DNA of 16,517 nt from an uncultured Lachnospiraceae bacterium (GCA_900544445.1 UQVK01000087.1:1-16517); one strand, 5' to 3'. Counted from the stretch's first letter, positions 7,627 to 16,304 are shown. Numbers and translations are program-made. Notes: generated from the letters alone by a model not told the origin.

Positions 7627-7713
7627 ATTTCCGACCTTTCTTACACTGCTGCAGATACGACGCCCCACATCGATCTGGCGCAGCTGAACCTGAACAGCTC
7701 TGCCGAAGGCTGA
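7627..7713 (+). CDS. Possible 28-residue small ORF with ATT start (doubtful)
   Basis: A perfect GGAGG at 7617-7621 is followed after five bases by ATT, then 27 more sense codons and TGA. The peptide would end HIDLAQLNLNSSAEG. There is no ATG, GTG or TTG at the right distance, and ATT is a very rare start, so this may equally be the decayed tail of an older gene or chance. I recognise no family. Confidence 0.2.
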   Translation: MSDLSYTAADTTPHIDLAQLNLNSSAEG

Positions 7714-7749
7714 ACTGTAACCGGGCATGCCCTTTTACGCAGACTTTGC

Positions 7750-7778
7750 TTGACGGGCACCTCTTCCGGCGCTAAACT
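7750..7778 (+). promoter_or_regulatory. Sigma-A-type promoter for GNAT gene
   Basis: -35 TTGACG (7750-7755), a spacer of exactly 17 bases, and -10 TAAACT (7773-7778), 22 bases before the chosen ATG at 7801. The TTG of this -35 is an in-frame alternative start for the GNAT frame, but the promoter reading and the downstream ribosome site argue against it. Confidence 0.5.
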
Positions 7779-7800
7779 GTGGGCAGAGAAAGGAGCGGCT

Positions 7801-8496
7801 ATGAAACATTCTTGTAAGGACTGGGAACTTTATCATCAGGCAGGCCTTGACAGCCTGTATGAAACGGTCGGGAACCTCAATCTGTTCCTGATCTGCAAAA
7901 GGCCGGAGCCATCCGCCCTGCGCCCGCTTCCGGAGGGCTGTTCCATCAGGACCTGCCGTCCGGATGAGCTGGGTGTCTGGAAACATCTCGCCGCGGAGGA
8001 TTCCTGTGCGGATTCCCTCACGGATTATTATGAAAGGGTTTATGCCGGAAACAGAGAAGAACAGAATCAGGCGTTTTTCCAGCGCTGCCTCTTCCTGTGC
8101 ACTCCTTCGGGAAAGCCCGTTGCCACCGGCCTGACCTGGCTTTCCTACGCCCGCACCGGCTTTCCTGTCAACACACTGGGATGGATCCGGGTTCTTCCCG
8201 GGGAAGAGGGCCGAGGCTTCGGGCGCGCCCTCCTGTCAGAGCTTCTGAGGCGCTCTGATTTTCCCCTTTACCTGCACACCCAGCCAACTTCCGTCTGCGC
8301 CATCCGCCTCTATTCCGATTTCGGCTTCCATCTGCTCACCAATCCGGTCATCGGATATAGAAAAAACGACCTGAACGCAAGCCTTCCCATTCTGGAAAAG
8401 GTCATGCGCCCGGCCGCTTTTCATGGGCTGCGATTTTCAAACGAAGGACAGGCTCTGCATCAGGCGGCGTTGTCCTCCCGGATTTCTGAATTTTAA
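7801..8496 (+). CDS. GNAT-family N-acetyltransferase
   Basis: A 231-residue cytoplasmic protein with a C-terminal GNAT domain (about 47-190). The acetyl-CoA loop is seen in WIRVLPGEEGRGFGRALLSELL (motif A, G-rGfGraL, about 128-149, quoted across its core), and motif B in CAIRLYSDFGFHL (166-178). The substrate cannot be told from the sequence. The first 45 residues are outside the GNAT fold. The start at ATG 7801 is supported by AAAGGAG five bases upstream; the frame is open to a TTG at 7750 but that overlaps the promoter. The gene stands alone on the plus strand between the minus-strand rsmD operon and the parC-side remnant, with a possible weak terminator after it. Confidence 0.85.
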   Translation: MKHSCKDWELYHQAGLDSLYETVGNLNLFLICKRPEPSALRPLPEGCSIRTCRPDELGVWKHLAAEDSCADSLTDYYERVYAGNREEQNQAFFQRCLFLCTPSGKPVATGLTWLSYARTGFPVNTLGWIRVLPGEEGRGFGRALLSELLRRSDFPLYLHTQPTSVCAIRLYSDFGFHLLTNPVIGYRKNDLNASLPILEKVMRPAAFHGLRFSNEGQALHQAALSSRISEF

Positions 8497-8501
8497 GTAT
8501 C

Positions 8502-8533
8502 CCGTCCATAATGGATGGTATCGCTTATTTTTT
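8502..8533 (+). terminator. Weak possible terminator of the GNAT gene
   Basis: A short stem pairs 8502-8508 with 8512-8518 (seven pairs, one of them G-U, 3-base loop), and a T-rich run CTTATTTTTT follows after about six bases. It begins six bases after the GNAT stop. The loop is tight and the gap to the T-run is long, so this is tentative. Confidence 0.35.
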
Positions 8534-8550
8534 CAATAGAAAACGTAAAC

Positions 8551-8880
8551 TTACTCCTGCTGTCCGGTTACTCTCCAGACTCCGTTTTTTCTCGCACCTT
8601 CACGGTAAATTACCTTTTTTTCAACCAGATTCTTCATGGTTCGTTGAACCTTTGATCTGGAAAATTCTGCTTTTTCCGCAATTTCTTTCTGGCTTGCCTG
8701 GGGAAACTTTCTGATGATTTCAATAATAATTCGTTCAGCATCATTTAAAGCTTCATTTCCAGCATCACCGGATGCCTTATTTCCGTAAACAGTTCTTGTG
8801 TCAATATTGTTCCGCAGAATCAGCTTTACGGTATTCGGGAAGCGTCCCGGGCTCTCAATTTCAAGCCTGTCATCATACAT
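8551..8880 (-). pseudogene. 5'-truncated remnant of an AlbA/HATPase_c_4-type regulator with winged-helix C-terminus
   Basis: The 109-residue frame opens with MYDDRLEIESPGRFP, which in full-length proteins of the 'RecG-like C-terminal'/HATPase_c_4 family occurs deep inside the chain, right after the ATP-binding core. It ends in a winged-helix domain (about 46-105: SQKEIAEKAEFSRSKVQRT then VIYREGARKNGVWRV). The N-terminal AlbA_2 part and most of the HATPase part are absent, and the family's usual segment between the SPGRFP motif and the helix-turn-helix also seems shortened, so a second deletion is likely. No ribosome binding site precedes the Met. It begins only 23 bases after the parC stop and is noticeably more AT-rich than its neighbours, suggesting a decayed acquired gene. 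A small expressed DNA-binding protein cannot be excluded. Confidence 0.65.
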
Positions 8881-8903
8881 ACTGACTCTTAATACTCATG
8901 GCA

Positions 8904-11138
8904 TCAACGCACCTTCGTGCCCTTTCCGTCCCTCTTTGCGATCTTCAGACGGGACAGCTCCAGCTGTCTGTCCCCAAAGGGAATGCTCCCTTCTTTTCCG
9001 GGCTCGGTGAAGTGCACTGCCTCCACGAAGTCCTCCGGGCTCAGGCGGATGGCGCGCACGCCGACGGCAGCCTTTTTCTTTTCCGGAATCTCCTCCACAG
9101 CAAAGCGCAAAAAGAAGCCCTTATGGGTCTGAAGCACCACGGTCTGCTGCTCCTTAAGCACGGTCACATCCTTCACCTCGTCACCGTCCTGGAGCTTGGT
9201 GGCCGCGACAGTACGCTTCATCACGTCAAATTCTCCGCCGTCCACCACCTTGATCATTCCCATCTTCGTGGTAAAAATCACGCGGCAGAGATTCAGCTCC
9301 GACTGGCTGCAGACGTTGCGGATCTCTTCTTTTGTGGAATCGTAGTTGCTCACGTTATCCACCGGGACACCCTTATCCCGGAATTTTCCATAAGGCAGGT
9401 CGGAAACCTTAATGGTATACAGCTGTCCCGTATTGGTGAACAGGCAGATTCTTCCCGTGTTTCTGCACTGGAATGCGAAACGGTTCTCCGCATCCGCCGC
9501 CTCCTTATTGCGCTCATAGACGGACAGGTCGATGGTCCTGGCATAGCCGAAGCGGTCCATGAGAAACATCACGTCCACCTCTTCCACCTTCTTTTCCTCA
9601 AATACCGCCTCCGCACAGTTATCAATCACGGTTCTTCTGGGCCTTGCGAACTTCTTTTTGATCTCGTCCAGCTCATTTATGATGACCTGGGCCATGGACT
9701 CCCTGCGCTCCAGAATATCCTCATAACGATAGATATTCGCAAGGGTCTCCTCATGCTCTTTAATCAGCGCCTCCAGTTCCAGGCCGATGAGCTTGTACAG
9801 GCGCATTTCCAGAATGGCGTTGGCCTGGTTCTCTGTAAAGGAAAGCTGCTGGGCCATTACCCTCGATTCTTTAGACTTAAAACGGATGCCGTCGGTTTTT
9901 CCTTCCACCAGACAGGCCTTCGCCATGGCCCGGTCGCGGGACCCTCTGAGGATCTCGATGATGAGGTCGATCACATTGCAGGCCTTGATGAGACCTTCCT
10001 GAATCTCCCTCCGGTTTCTCTCCTTCGTGAGCAGGTTCTCGTATTTTCTGGTGGTCACCTGATAGAGAAAATCCACATGGGCCTTCAGAATCGCCCGAAG
10101 CCCCAGCGTCTCCGGCCTCCCGTCCGCGATGGCCAGCATATTCACGCCGAAGGTATCCTCCAGACGGGTCTTCTTATAAAGCATATTAATGAAGTTGTCC
10201 ACGTCCGCGTCCCGCTTCAGCTCGATGACGATGCGGATGCCCTCCTTGGAGGACTGGTTGGAAATGTCGCTGATGTCCGCGGTCTTTTTTGTTTCCACCA
10301 GAGCCGCCACATCCGCCAGGAACTTGCCGATGTTCGCGCCGATCATGGGGTAGGGAATCTCCGTGATGACCACGCTGGTCTTTCCGCCCTTTCCCTTTTC
10401 CACCTCCACCTTGCCGCGGATGCGGATCTTTCCGGTTCCCGTTTCATAGATGGAAAGCAGGTCGTCCTTGTTCGTGACGATACCTCCCGTGGGAAAATCC
10501 GGACCGTTTAAGTATTTCATCAGCTCCGCCGTGGAAATGGCTTCATTTTTCATAAAGGCCTTTTCCGCCTCAATCACTTCCCCCAGGTTGTGAGGCGGGA
10601 TGCTGGTTGCCATACCCACCGCAATACCCTCTGAGCCGTTGACCAACAGGTTGGGAATTTTCACCGGAAGGACTGTCGGTTCCTTCTCCGTTTCGTCAAA
10701 GTTCGGGCCGAAGTCCACCACGTCCTTGTCCAGATCCGCGAGGAAGGCCTCCTGAGTCACCTGCTCCAGGCGGGCTTCCGTATAACGCATGGCTGCGGCG
10801 CCGTCTCCCTCTATGTTTCCAAAGTTGCCGTGCCCGTCAACCAGGGGCATCCCCTTCTTGAAATCCTGGGCCATCACCACCAGCGCGTCGTAGATGGAGC
10901 TGTCCCCGTGAGGATGATATTTACCCATGGTATCGCCCACGATACGCGCGCATTTCCGGTAGGGCCGGTCATAGCGGATGCCCAGCTCATACATATCATA
11001 GAGCGTCCGGCGCTGCACCGGCTTGAGGCCGTCCCGCACATCGGGAAGGGCTCTGGCCACGATGACACTCATGGCATAGTCGATGAAGGACTTCTGCATG
11101 ACCTCGGAATATTCTGTTTTTATGATCTTCTCTTCCAA
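8904..11138 (-). CDS. parC: Type IIA topoisomerase subunit A, topoisomerase IV (ParC)-like
   Basis: A 744-residue DNA breakage-reunion subunit that works with the ParE-like protein encoded just upstream to pass duplexes through a double-strand break. Active-site Tyr119 is in [11 protein letters not shown], Arg118 precedes it, and the quinolone-determining region reads [14 protein letters not shown] with the susceptible-type Ser80 and Asp84. [18 protein letters not shown] and the [10 protein letters not shown] coiled-coil/tower region follow. The C-terminal blades (from about residue 540, for example [15 protein letters not shown]) are present but I see no GyrA-box (QRRGG-G type), which argues for decatenation (topoisomerase IV) rather than gyrase supercoiling. 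The start is TTG at 11138, with GGAGAG eight bases upstream. It is 33 bases after the parE stop, one operon. A label of 'gyrase subunit A' would be the main alternative. Confidence 0.85.
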   Translation of the reverse strand: MEEKIIKTEYSEVMQKSFIDYAMSVIVARALPDVRDGLKPVQRRTLYDMYELGIRYDRPYRKCARIVGDTMGKYHPHGDSSIYDALVVMAQDFKKGMPLVDGHGNFGNIEGDGAAAMRYTEARLEQVTQEAFLADLDKDVVDFGPNFDETEKEPTVLPVKIPNLLVNGSEGIAVGMATSIPPHNLGEVIEAEKAFMKNEAISTAELMKYLNGPDFPTGGIVTNKDDLLSIYETGTGKIRIRGKVEVEKGKGGKTSVVITEIPYPMIGANIGKFLADVAALVETKKTADISDISNQSSKEGIRIVIELKRDADVDNFINMLYKKTRLEDTFGVNMLAIADGRPETLGLRAILKAHVDFLYQVTTRKYENLLTKERNRREIQEGLIKACNVIDLIIEILRGSRDRAMAKACLVEGKTDGIRFKSKESRVMAQQLSFTENQANAILEMRLYKLIGLELEALIKEHEETLANIYRYEDILERRESMAQVIINELDEIKKKFARPRRTVIDNCAEAVFEEKKVEEVDVMFLMDRFGYARTIDLSVYERNKEAADAENRFAFQCRNTGRICLFTNTGQLYTIKVSDLPYGKFRDKGVPVDNVSNYDSTKEEIRNVCSQSELNLCRVIFTTKMGMIKVVDGGEFDVMKRTVAATKLQDGDEVKDVTVLKEQQTVVLQTHKGFFLRFAVEEIPEKKKAAVGVRAIRLSPEDFVEAVHFTEPGKEGSIPFGDRQLELSRLKIAKRDGKGTKVR

Positions 11139-11171
11139 ATTTTCACTCTCCTGTTATTTCTGTGAAACAGT

Positions 11172-13094
11172 TCAGATATCCAGCTGCGCATCCGGCGCAT
11201 ACTCGTAAATGAACGTGCGTCTCGGCGGCACGTCCGTCCCCATGAGAAGCTCTGTGACCTCCGAGGCCATTCTGGCATCCTCGATTTCCACCTGCTTCAG
11301 CAGCCGGGTTTCCGGATTCAGGGTGGTTTCCCAGAGCTGGGAGGCATCCATTTCTCCCAAACCCTTATAGCGCTGCAGGGTAAACGGCCCCTTATGCTTC
11401 TTCCGATAGCGCTCCAGTGCCTTATCGTCGTAAAGATATTCTTCCTTTCCCTTCGCGGGCATAGCCTTATAAAGGGGCGGCATGGCCAGATACACATGGC
11501 CCTCAAAAATCAGCTCCGGCATGAAGCGGTAAAACAGGGTCAGAAGCAGGGTGGAAATGTGCGAGCCGTCCACATCCGCATCGGTCATGATGATGATCTT
11601 ATCATAACGCAGCTTTGTGATGTCAAAATCGTTTCCATATCCTTCTGAAAAGCCGCAGCCGAAGGCGTTGATCATGGATTTGATCTCCGCATTTGCCAGC
11701 ACCTTGTCGATGCTCGCCTTTTCCACGTTCAGAATCTTTCCACGGATGGGCAGGATGGCCTGATAGGAACGGTCCCTTGCCATCTTGGCGCTGCCGCCGG
11801 CGGAATCTCCCTCTACGATGAAGATCTCGCATTTCGAAGCGTCACGGGATTCACAGTTTGCCAGCTTGCCGTTGGAATCGAAGGAAAACTTCTGTTTGGA
11901 GAGCAGATTTGTTTTGGCCCTCTCCTCGCTCTTTCTGATCTTCGCCGCCTTCTCCGCGCAGCCGATGATGCTCTTTAAGGTCTCCAGATTCCGGTCAAAG
12001 TAGCGGACCACCTCCTCGCCCGTCACCTTGCTCACCACCTTCGCCGCATCCTGGTTGTCCAGCTTGGTCTTGGTCTGGCCCTCAAACCGGGGATCCGGAT
12101 GCTTGATGGAAATCACAGCCGTCATACCGTTTCTCACATCCGCTCCGGTGAAATTCAGATCCTTTTCCTTCAGGATGTTCAGCTGTCTCGCGTAGGTATT
12201 GATGATATTGGTGAACATGGTCTTGAAGCCGGTCAGATGGGTTCCGCCCTCCGCGTTATAGATATTGTTGCAGAAGCCCAGCACGTTTTCGTGAAATTCA
12301 TTCACGTACTGGAAGGCGCCCTCCACAGAAATGCCTTCGCTCTCCCCGGCAAAATAGACCACATCACTCACCGGCTCCCTGGATTTGTTCAGGTCGCGGA
12401 TGAAGCCCACGATTCCCTCCGGCTCGTGATATTCGATCACCTCCGGCTCCTCTTTTCTTTTGTCCGTAAACACAATGGTGAGCGCCGGGTTCAGATAGGC
12501 CGTCTCATGCAGGCGGCTCTTGATCTCATCCTCTTTAAAGCGGGTCTTTTCAAAAATGGTATCGTCCGGCAGAAAGTTGATGCTGGTTCCCGTATTCCGG
12601 GCCTTGCCCACCACGGGAAGAAGGCCGTCCACCAGCTCCACCGTCGGGATACCGCGCTCGTACCGGTCCTCATAAATCTTTCCGCCATGCCGCACGCGCA
12701 CGGTCATCCTGGCGGAAAGGGCATTTACCACGGAGGAACCCACGCCATGCAGGCCGCCGCTGGTTTTATAGGCGGAATGATCGAATTTACCTCCCGCATG
12801 CAGGGTGGTAAACACCAGCCGTTCCGCGCTCACCCCTTTTTCATGCATTCCCACCGGAATGCCTCTTCCGTTATCGTCCACGGTGGCGGAGCCATCCGCC
12901 TCCAGCGTCACGCAGATCTTATCGCACACACCTGCCAGATGCTCATCCACCGCATTGTCTACAATCTCATAAACCAGATGATTGAGTCCCTTCGTGGAAA
13001 CGCTTCCGATATACATGCCCGGTCTCTTGCGGACCGCCTCAAGTCCCTCCAGCACCGTAATGCTGGAAGCATCGTAAGTGTTCTGACTGCTCAT
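11172..13094 (-). CDS. parE: Type IIA topoisomerase ATPase subunit B, topoisomerase IV (ParE)-like
   Basis: A 640-residue ATPase/TOPRIM subunit, the partner of the ParC-like protein. The GHKL ATPase shows EIVDNAVDE (43-51), DDNGRGIP (73-80) and GGLHGVGSSVVNALS (113-127). The transducer follows with QTKTKLDN (340-347). The TOPRIM domain carries IVEGDSAGGSAK (Glu428) and TDADVDGSH (Asp505, Asp507, Asp509) for magnesium, and the C-terminal YKGLGEMDASQLWETT is the usual family signature. The start is the ATG at 13094, with AAGGAGAG four to five bases upstream; the frame extends to 13169 but the extra residues have no family support. The length matches ParE and short-form GyrB. It lies after a hairpin that follows degV, so it may have its own promoter, though none was clear. 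Confidence 0.9.
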   Translation of the reverse strand: MSSQNTYDASSITVLEGLEAVRKRPGMYIGSVSTKGLNHLVYEIVDNAVDEHLAGVCDKICVTLEADGSATVDDNGRGIPVGMHEKGVSAERLVFTTLHAGGKFDHSAYKTSGGLHGVGSSVVNALSARMTVRVRHGGKIYEDRYERGIPTVELVDGLLPVVGKARNTGTSINFLPDDTIFEKTRFKEDEIKSRLHETAYLNPALTIVFTDKRKEEPEVIEYHEPEGIVGFIRDLNKSREPVSDVVYFAGESEGISVEGAFQYVNEFHENVLGFCNNIYNAEGGTHLTGFKTMFTNIINTYARQLNILKEKDLNFTGADVRNGMTAVISIKHPDPRFEGQTKTKLDNQDAAKVVSKVTGEEVVRYFDRNLETLKSIIGCAEKAAKIRKSEERAKTNLLSKQKFSFDSNGKLANCESRDASKCEIFIVEGDSAGGSAKMARDRSYQAILPIRGKILNVEKASIDKVLANAEIKSMINAFGCGFSEGYGNDFDITKLRYDKIIIMTDADVDGSHISTLLLTLFYRFMPELIFEGHVYLAMPPLYKAMPAKGKEEYLYDDKALERYRKKHKGPFTLQRYKGLGEMDASQLWETTLNPETRLLKQVEIEDARMASEVTELLMGTDVPPRRTFIYEYAPDAQLDI

Positions 13095-13139
13095 TCTACT
13101 CTCCTTTTTCAACTCATACCAAACGCAGGCTGCCTGGCG

Positions 13140-13204
13140 AAAAAAATCCGTCAGACAGCCGGGAAGCAAAGGCGGGAAGCGACTTTGTGCGTCCCCTTCC
13201 CGCC
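13140..13204 (-). terminator. Probable terminator after degV (upstream of parE)
   Basis: A perfect 9-bp stem (GGCGGGAAG at 13171-13179 with CTTCCCGCC at 13196-13204) plus an inner GAC/GTC pairing forms a strong hairpin 24 bases after the degV stop. Only three T follow it directly on the minus strand, but a run of seven T occurs at 13146-13140 after a second CTTCCC copy that could pair instead. It could be a terminator or an attenuator ahead of parE. Confidence 0.55.
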
Positions 13205-13227
13205 GTTTATCACATTGTCTTTTAGAT

Positions 13228-14094
13228 TCAGTCGTTCCGCATCGTGACCGCCACAGCCAGAGCGCCGGGACCGATGTGGCAGGATACGCTCAGAGAAAGC
13301 GGCGCAATATAGCTCTCCGCTCCCGGGAAATGGGCCAGAACCTCCTTCTGGAAATCCCGGATGGCTTCCTCGTTCTGCGTATGGGCGAAGTCGATCCACA
13401 TTCCGCAGTTCTCCAGCGGACGACCGAAACGTTCCGTCACATCATTGATCACCGCGTTCAGCATGATCTGTCTGGCGGATGCGGTGGTGCGCGCCTTGGC
13501 AAAAGCGTCCAGCTTTTCCCCCTGAATCTGCAGCACCGGCTTTAAGCGCAGAAGCGTTCCGAGCGCCGCGGCAGCCGGCGTGATGCGTCCGCCCTTTTTC
13601 AGATAAAAAAGCGTGTCCACCATGATGTAGATGCTGGAATTAAACTTGTCCTTTTCCAGAAATTCCCTGATTTCCACCGCATCCATCCCTTTCTCCGCCA
13701 TGTGGATGGCATCGATCACGGATCGCCGCTGGGTGATGGATATCCGCTGATTATTTACCACCTGCACGCGTCCGTCGAAATCGTCGGCAAGCATCATCGC
13801 CGTCTGGCAGGAACCGGAAAGGCCGCTGCTCATGGGGATGTGCACGATCTCATCATAATCCAGAAGAAGCCTGCGCCACAGGCGCAGTACAGAGTCCGGC
13901 GTGGGCTGAGAAGTGGAAACGGAAACGCCCGTCCGCAGCTTTTCATAAAATTCTTCCTGGCTCAGATTGATTCCCTCGAAATAGGTTTCCCCGCCTATCA
14001 TAAACGGCATGGGCAGAACATAGATGCCAAGCTCCTCCGCCTGCGCCTGTGTAATTCCGCTGTTGCTGTCCGTGACAATTGCAATCTTCGACAT
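13228..14094 (-). CDS. DegV-family fatty-acid-binding protein (FakB-type)
   Basis: A 288-residue cytoplasmic protein of the DegV family, members of which (FakB) hold a fatty acid in a deep pocket and present it to the kinase FakA for phosphorylation. Family motifs are in order: IVTDSNSGI (6-14), VSTSQPTP (59-66, with Thr61/Ser62 in the head-group site), HIPMSSGLSGSCQ (85-97), YLKKGGRI (164-171) and HIGPGALAVAV (273-283). The ATG at 14094 has GGAGAG four bases upstream; the frame is open further to 14238 but those residues are not DegV-like. It lies 82 bases after recG, which itself follows the fakA-like end, so the fatty-acid kinase partners are encoded in the same stretch. Which lipid it binds is not visible. 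Confidence 0.92.
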   Translation of the reverse strand: MSKIAIVTDSNSGITQAQAEELGIYVLPMPFMIGGETYFEGINLSQEEFYEKLRTGVSVSTSQPTPDSVLRLWRRLLLDYDEIVHIPMSSGLSGSCQTAMMLADDFDGRVQVVNNQRISITQRRSVIDAIHMAEKGMDAVEIREFLEKDKFNSSIYIMVDTLFYLKKGGRITPAAAALGTLLRLKPVLQIQGEKLDAFAKARTTASARQIMLNAVINDVTERFGRPLENCGMWIDFAHTQNEEAIRDFQKEVLAHFPGAESYIAPLSLSVSCHIGPGALAVAVTMRND

Positions 14095-14176
14095 AACACT
14101 CTCCATTCCTGTAATCCTGCTGTTTCCGGCAGAACCGCGGCCTGCCGCAGCCAAACCGTTATCAAAAATTTTACCT

Positions 14177-16297
14177 TTATATACTCCGAAAGTCAACCGG
14201 ATTCCCATTTTCGGATTCCCACTGATAGAGGGAGGCAAACTCCGGCTTCCTTTTTTCCGGATCCTCAGAAACGATCCGTTCCGCCAGAGCGCCGGCCTTT
14301 AACAGAAGGTCCGAATCCCGGTAGATATCCCCGATCTTAAAATCCAGTTCTCCGCTCTGGCGCACGCCGGCCAGATCTCCCGGCCCCCGCAGCTTCAGAT
14401 CCTCATTGGCGATGAAAAAACCGTCGTTGGAATCATTCAGGATCTTCAGCCGCTTCATCACCTCCTCATTTTCATTGGAGCTGATGAAAATACAGTAGCT
14501 CTGCGCGCTTCCCCTTCCCACGCGTCCGCGGAGCTGGTGAAGCTGCGCCAGTCCGAAGCGTTCCGCGTTTTCCACCATCATGACCGTGGCGTTCGGCACG
14601 TTGATTCCCACCTCAATCACCGTGGTGGAAACCAGCACGTCCGTCTTTCCGGCGGCAAAATCCTCCATAATCTGATTTTTCTGCGCGCTCTTCATACGCC
14701 CGTGCAGAACTGCGATACGGATCTCTCCGGGCAGAGCCGCTTCCAGCTTTTTCGCATAATCCTGTACATTTTCCAGCCCGTCCATCTCGCCCTCTTCCAC
14801 CATGGGGCAGATCACATAGGCCTGATGGCCCGAGCGGACCTGCTCCGCGATGAAGGAATATGCCTTCGGACGCCAGGAGGTGCCCACCACACAGTTTTTG
14901 ATGGGAAGCCTTCCCACGGGCATCTCGTCCAGAATGGAAACGTTCAGATCGCCGTAAAGCACGATGGCCAGGGTACGGGGAATCGGCGTGGCGCTCATCA
15001 CCAGCACATGGGTTCCTTCTCCCTTATCCGCCAGGCATTCCCTCTGCCGGACGCCGAAGCGATGCTGTTCGTCCGTGACCACCAGGGAAAGATTCCTGTA
15101 TTTCACCTTTTCCTGAATCAGGGCATGGGTACCCACAATCACATGATATTCCCCGTCCGCGATGGCCTGATAGATCCGCTTCTTCTCCCCTGCCGGCGTG
15201 GAGCCGGTGAGAAGAACGGGACGGATGCACAAATCCTGCTCCTCACACAGCTTCAGAAGCGCTTCAAAATGCTGGGCCGCCAGCACCTCCGTGGGTGCCA
15301 TCAGACATCCCTGCCTGCCGTTTGCCGCGCACATCAGAAGGGCAAGAAAGGCGAGAATGGTCTTTCCGCTTCCCACATCCCCCTGTACCAGACGGTTCAT
15401 CGCCGTCTCTTTGCTCATATCCTCTTCGATCTGCCCCCAGACCTTAAGCTGCGCTCCTGTCAGCCGGTAAGGAAGCTTTTCCAGCAGCCGGTCCGTATCC
15501 GGAACCCGCCGCAGAACCTGCTCCACCCTTCTGACCTGATTTTCATTTTTCAGCCGGGAAAGGCCGAGAAAAAAGGCGAGAAATTCATTGAAGGAAAGCC
15601 TTCTTCTGGCATCGGTCAGTTCCTGCATGTCCTTCGGACAGTGAATCTTTCTCACTGCCTCCCGCCAGGGAATCAGTCCGTATTCCCTCCGAAGCTCTTC
15701 CGGAAGAAATTCCTGCAGGCAATCCAGCTCCTCCAGTGCTGCCCGCACCGTCCTGGTCATCAGTCGGTTGGTCAGTCCCTTTGTCAGCGCATATCTGGGC
15801 TGAAGGGTATCCTGGACGGCAGCATAATCCTCCACGCTGAAAATGGCGGGCTGCTCCATCCGGATGACAGCCGCTCCCTGGATCCCGCGAGAGCCGGCGG
15901 ATACCGGCACACCGGCCTGTCCCTTCGCCTTCCCTGTGCTTCCCGTCTGACAGAGCCCGCGGAACACATGCACGCTTCCCGGCTTCAGGACGCTGCGGAT
16001 ATAGGGCATTCCAAAAAAGGTGATACGAAAAAGGCCGGTTGCATCTCCGGCCTGTACATTCGCTATGACCAGGGAGCGCACCCTTGTGACCTGGGGCGTG
16101 CCGATCACCGCTGCCTTTACAGCACATACCCTTCCGGGCATCAGCGCCGACACGGAAACGGGCGCTTCCATCTTCTCATAATCTCTCGGGTAGTGCTCCA
16201 GAAGCTCTCCCACATTTGTGATATGGAGTCTGGCGAAAAGCTTTGCCGTCTTTTCGCCGACTCCCTTAATGGATGTCAATCCTGTCTGAATGTTCAT
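14177..16297 (-). CDS. recG: ATP-dependent DNA helicase RecG
   Basis: A 706-residue branch-migration helicase that remodels stalled forks and Holliday junctions. The N-terminal wedge/OB domain covers about 50-160; the helicase core has GDVGSGKT (Walker A, 306-313), MAPTEVLAAQHF (motif Ia, 333-344), TDEQHRFG (motif II, 408-415), MSATPIPRTLA (434-444), STTVIEVGINVPNA (557-570) and LHQLRGRVGRG (586-596). The end carries LKLRGPGDLAGVRQSG, the RecG-type translocation region. Residues about 118-142 (Gly/Ala/Lys/Ser-rich) look like a short low-complexity insertion in the wedge domain. The ATG at 16297 is seven bases after the upstream stop codon; no good ribosome binding site precedes it, so translational coupling to the fakA-like gene is likely. 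The frame is open to 16456 but overlaps the fakA-like gene and lacks family residues. Confidence 0.95.
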   Translation of the reverse strand: MNIQTGLTSIKGVGEKTAKLFARLHITNVGELLEHYPRDYEKMEAPVSVSALMPGRVCAVKAAVIGTPQVTRVRSLVIANVQAGDATGLFRITFFGMPYIRSVLKPGSVHVFRGLCQTGSTGKAKGQAGVPVSAGSRGIQGAAVIRMEQPAIFSVEDYAAVQDTLQPRYALTKGLTNRLMTRTVRAALEELDCLQEFLPEELRREYGLIPWREAVRKIHCPKDMQELTDARRRLSFNEFLAFFLGLSRLKNENQVRRVEQVLRRVPDTDRLLEKLPYRLTGAQLKVWGQIEEDMSKETAMNRLVQGDVGSGKTILAFLALLMCAANGRQGCLMAPTEVLAAQHFEALLKLCEEQDLCIRPVLLTGSTPAGEKKRIYQAIADGEYHVIVGTHALIQEKVKYRNLSLVVTDEQHRFGVRQRECLADKGEGTHVLVMSATPIPRTLAIVLYGDLNVSILDEMPVGRLPIKNCVVGTSWRPKAYSFIAEQVRSGHQAYVICPMVEEGEMDGLENVQDYAKKLEAALPGEIRIAVLHGRMKSAQKNQIMEDFAAGKTDVLVSTTVIEVGINVPNATVMMVENAERFGLAQLHQLRGRVGRGSAQSYCIFISSNENEEVMKRLKILNDSNDGFFIANEDLKLRGPGDLAGVRQSGELDFKIGDIYRDSDLLLKAGALAERIVSEDPEKRKPEFASLYQWESENGNPVDFRSI

Positions 16298-16304
16298 TCT
16301 GTTT

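Larger units (their letters stand above)
7488..7800. other. Divergent intergenic region rsmD / GNAT gene
   Basis: 313 bases without a confirmed gene. It holds the minus-strand rsmD promoter (7543-7571), an AT-rich stretch (7550-7612), a GGAGG with a short open frame lacking an AUG (7617-7713), a GGGCATGCCC palindrome followed by TTTT (7723-7736), and the plus-strand GNAT promoter (7750-7778). No tRNA or known riboswitch was recognised. Confidence 0.6.

Noticed and set aside
7723..7736. GGGCATGCCC palindrome followed by TTTT as a terminator
   Set aside because: A loopless 10-base palindrome gives at most a very short stem and the T-run is only four bases; too weak to call.
8898..10511. Plus-strand open frame of 537 codons
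   Set aside because: Antisense to parC; His-rich, repetitive composition of a shadow frame.
13095..13169. N-terminal extension of ParE
   Set aside because: The extra 25 residues have no counterpart in the family, and AAGGAGAG precedes the ATG at 13094.
12099..13247. Plus-strand open frame of 382 codons
   Set aside because: Antisense to parE and the degV-parE gap; no motifs.
14127..14147. Inverted repeat CGGCAG/CTGCCG between recG and degV
   Set aside because: Only six pairs with a nine-base loop and no T-tract; may be chance in GC-rich sequence.
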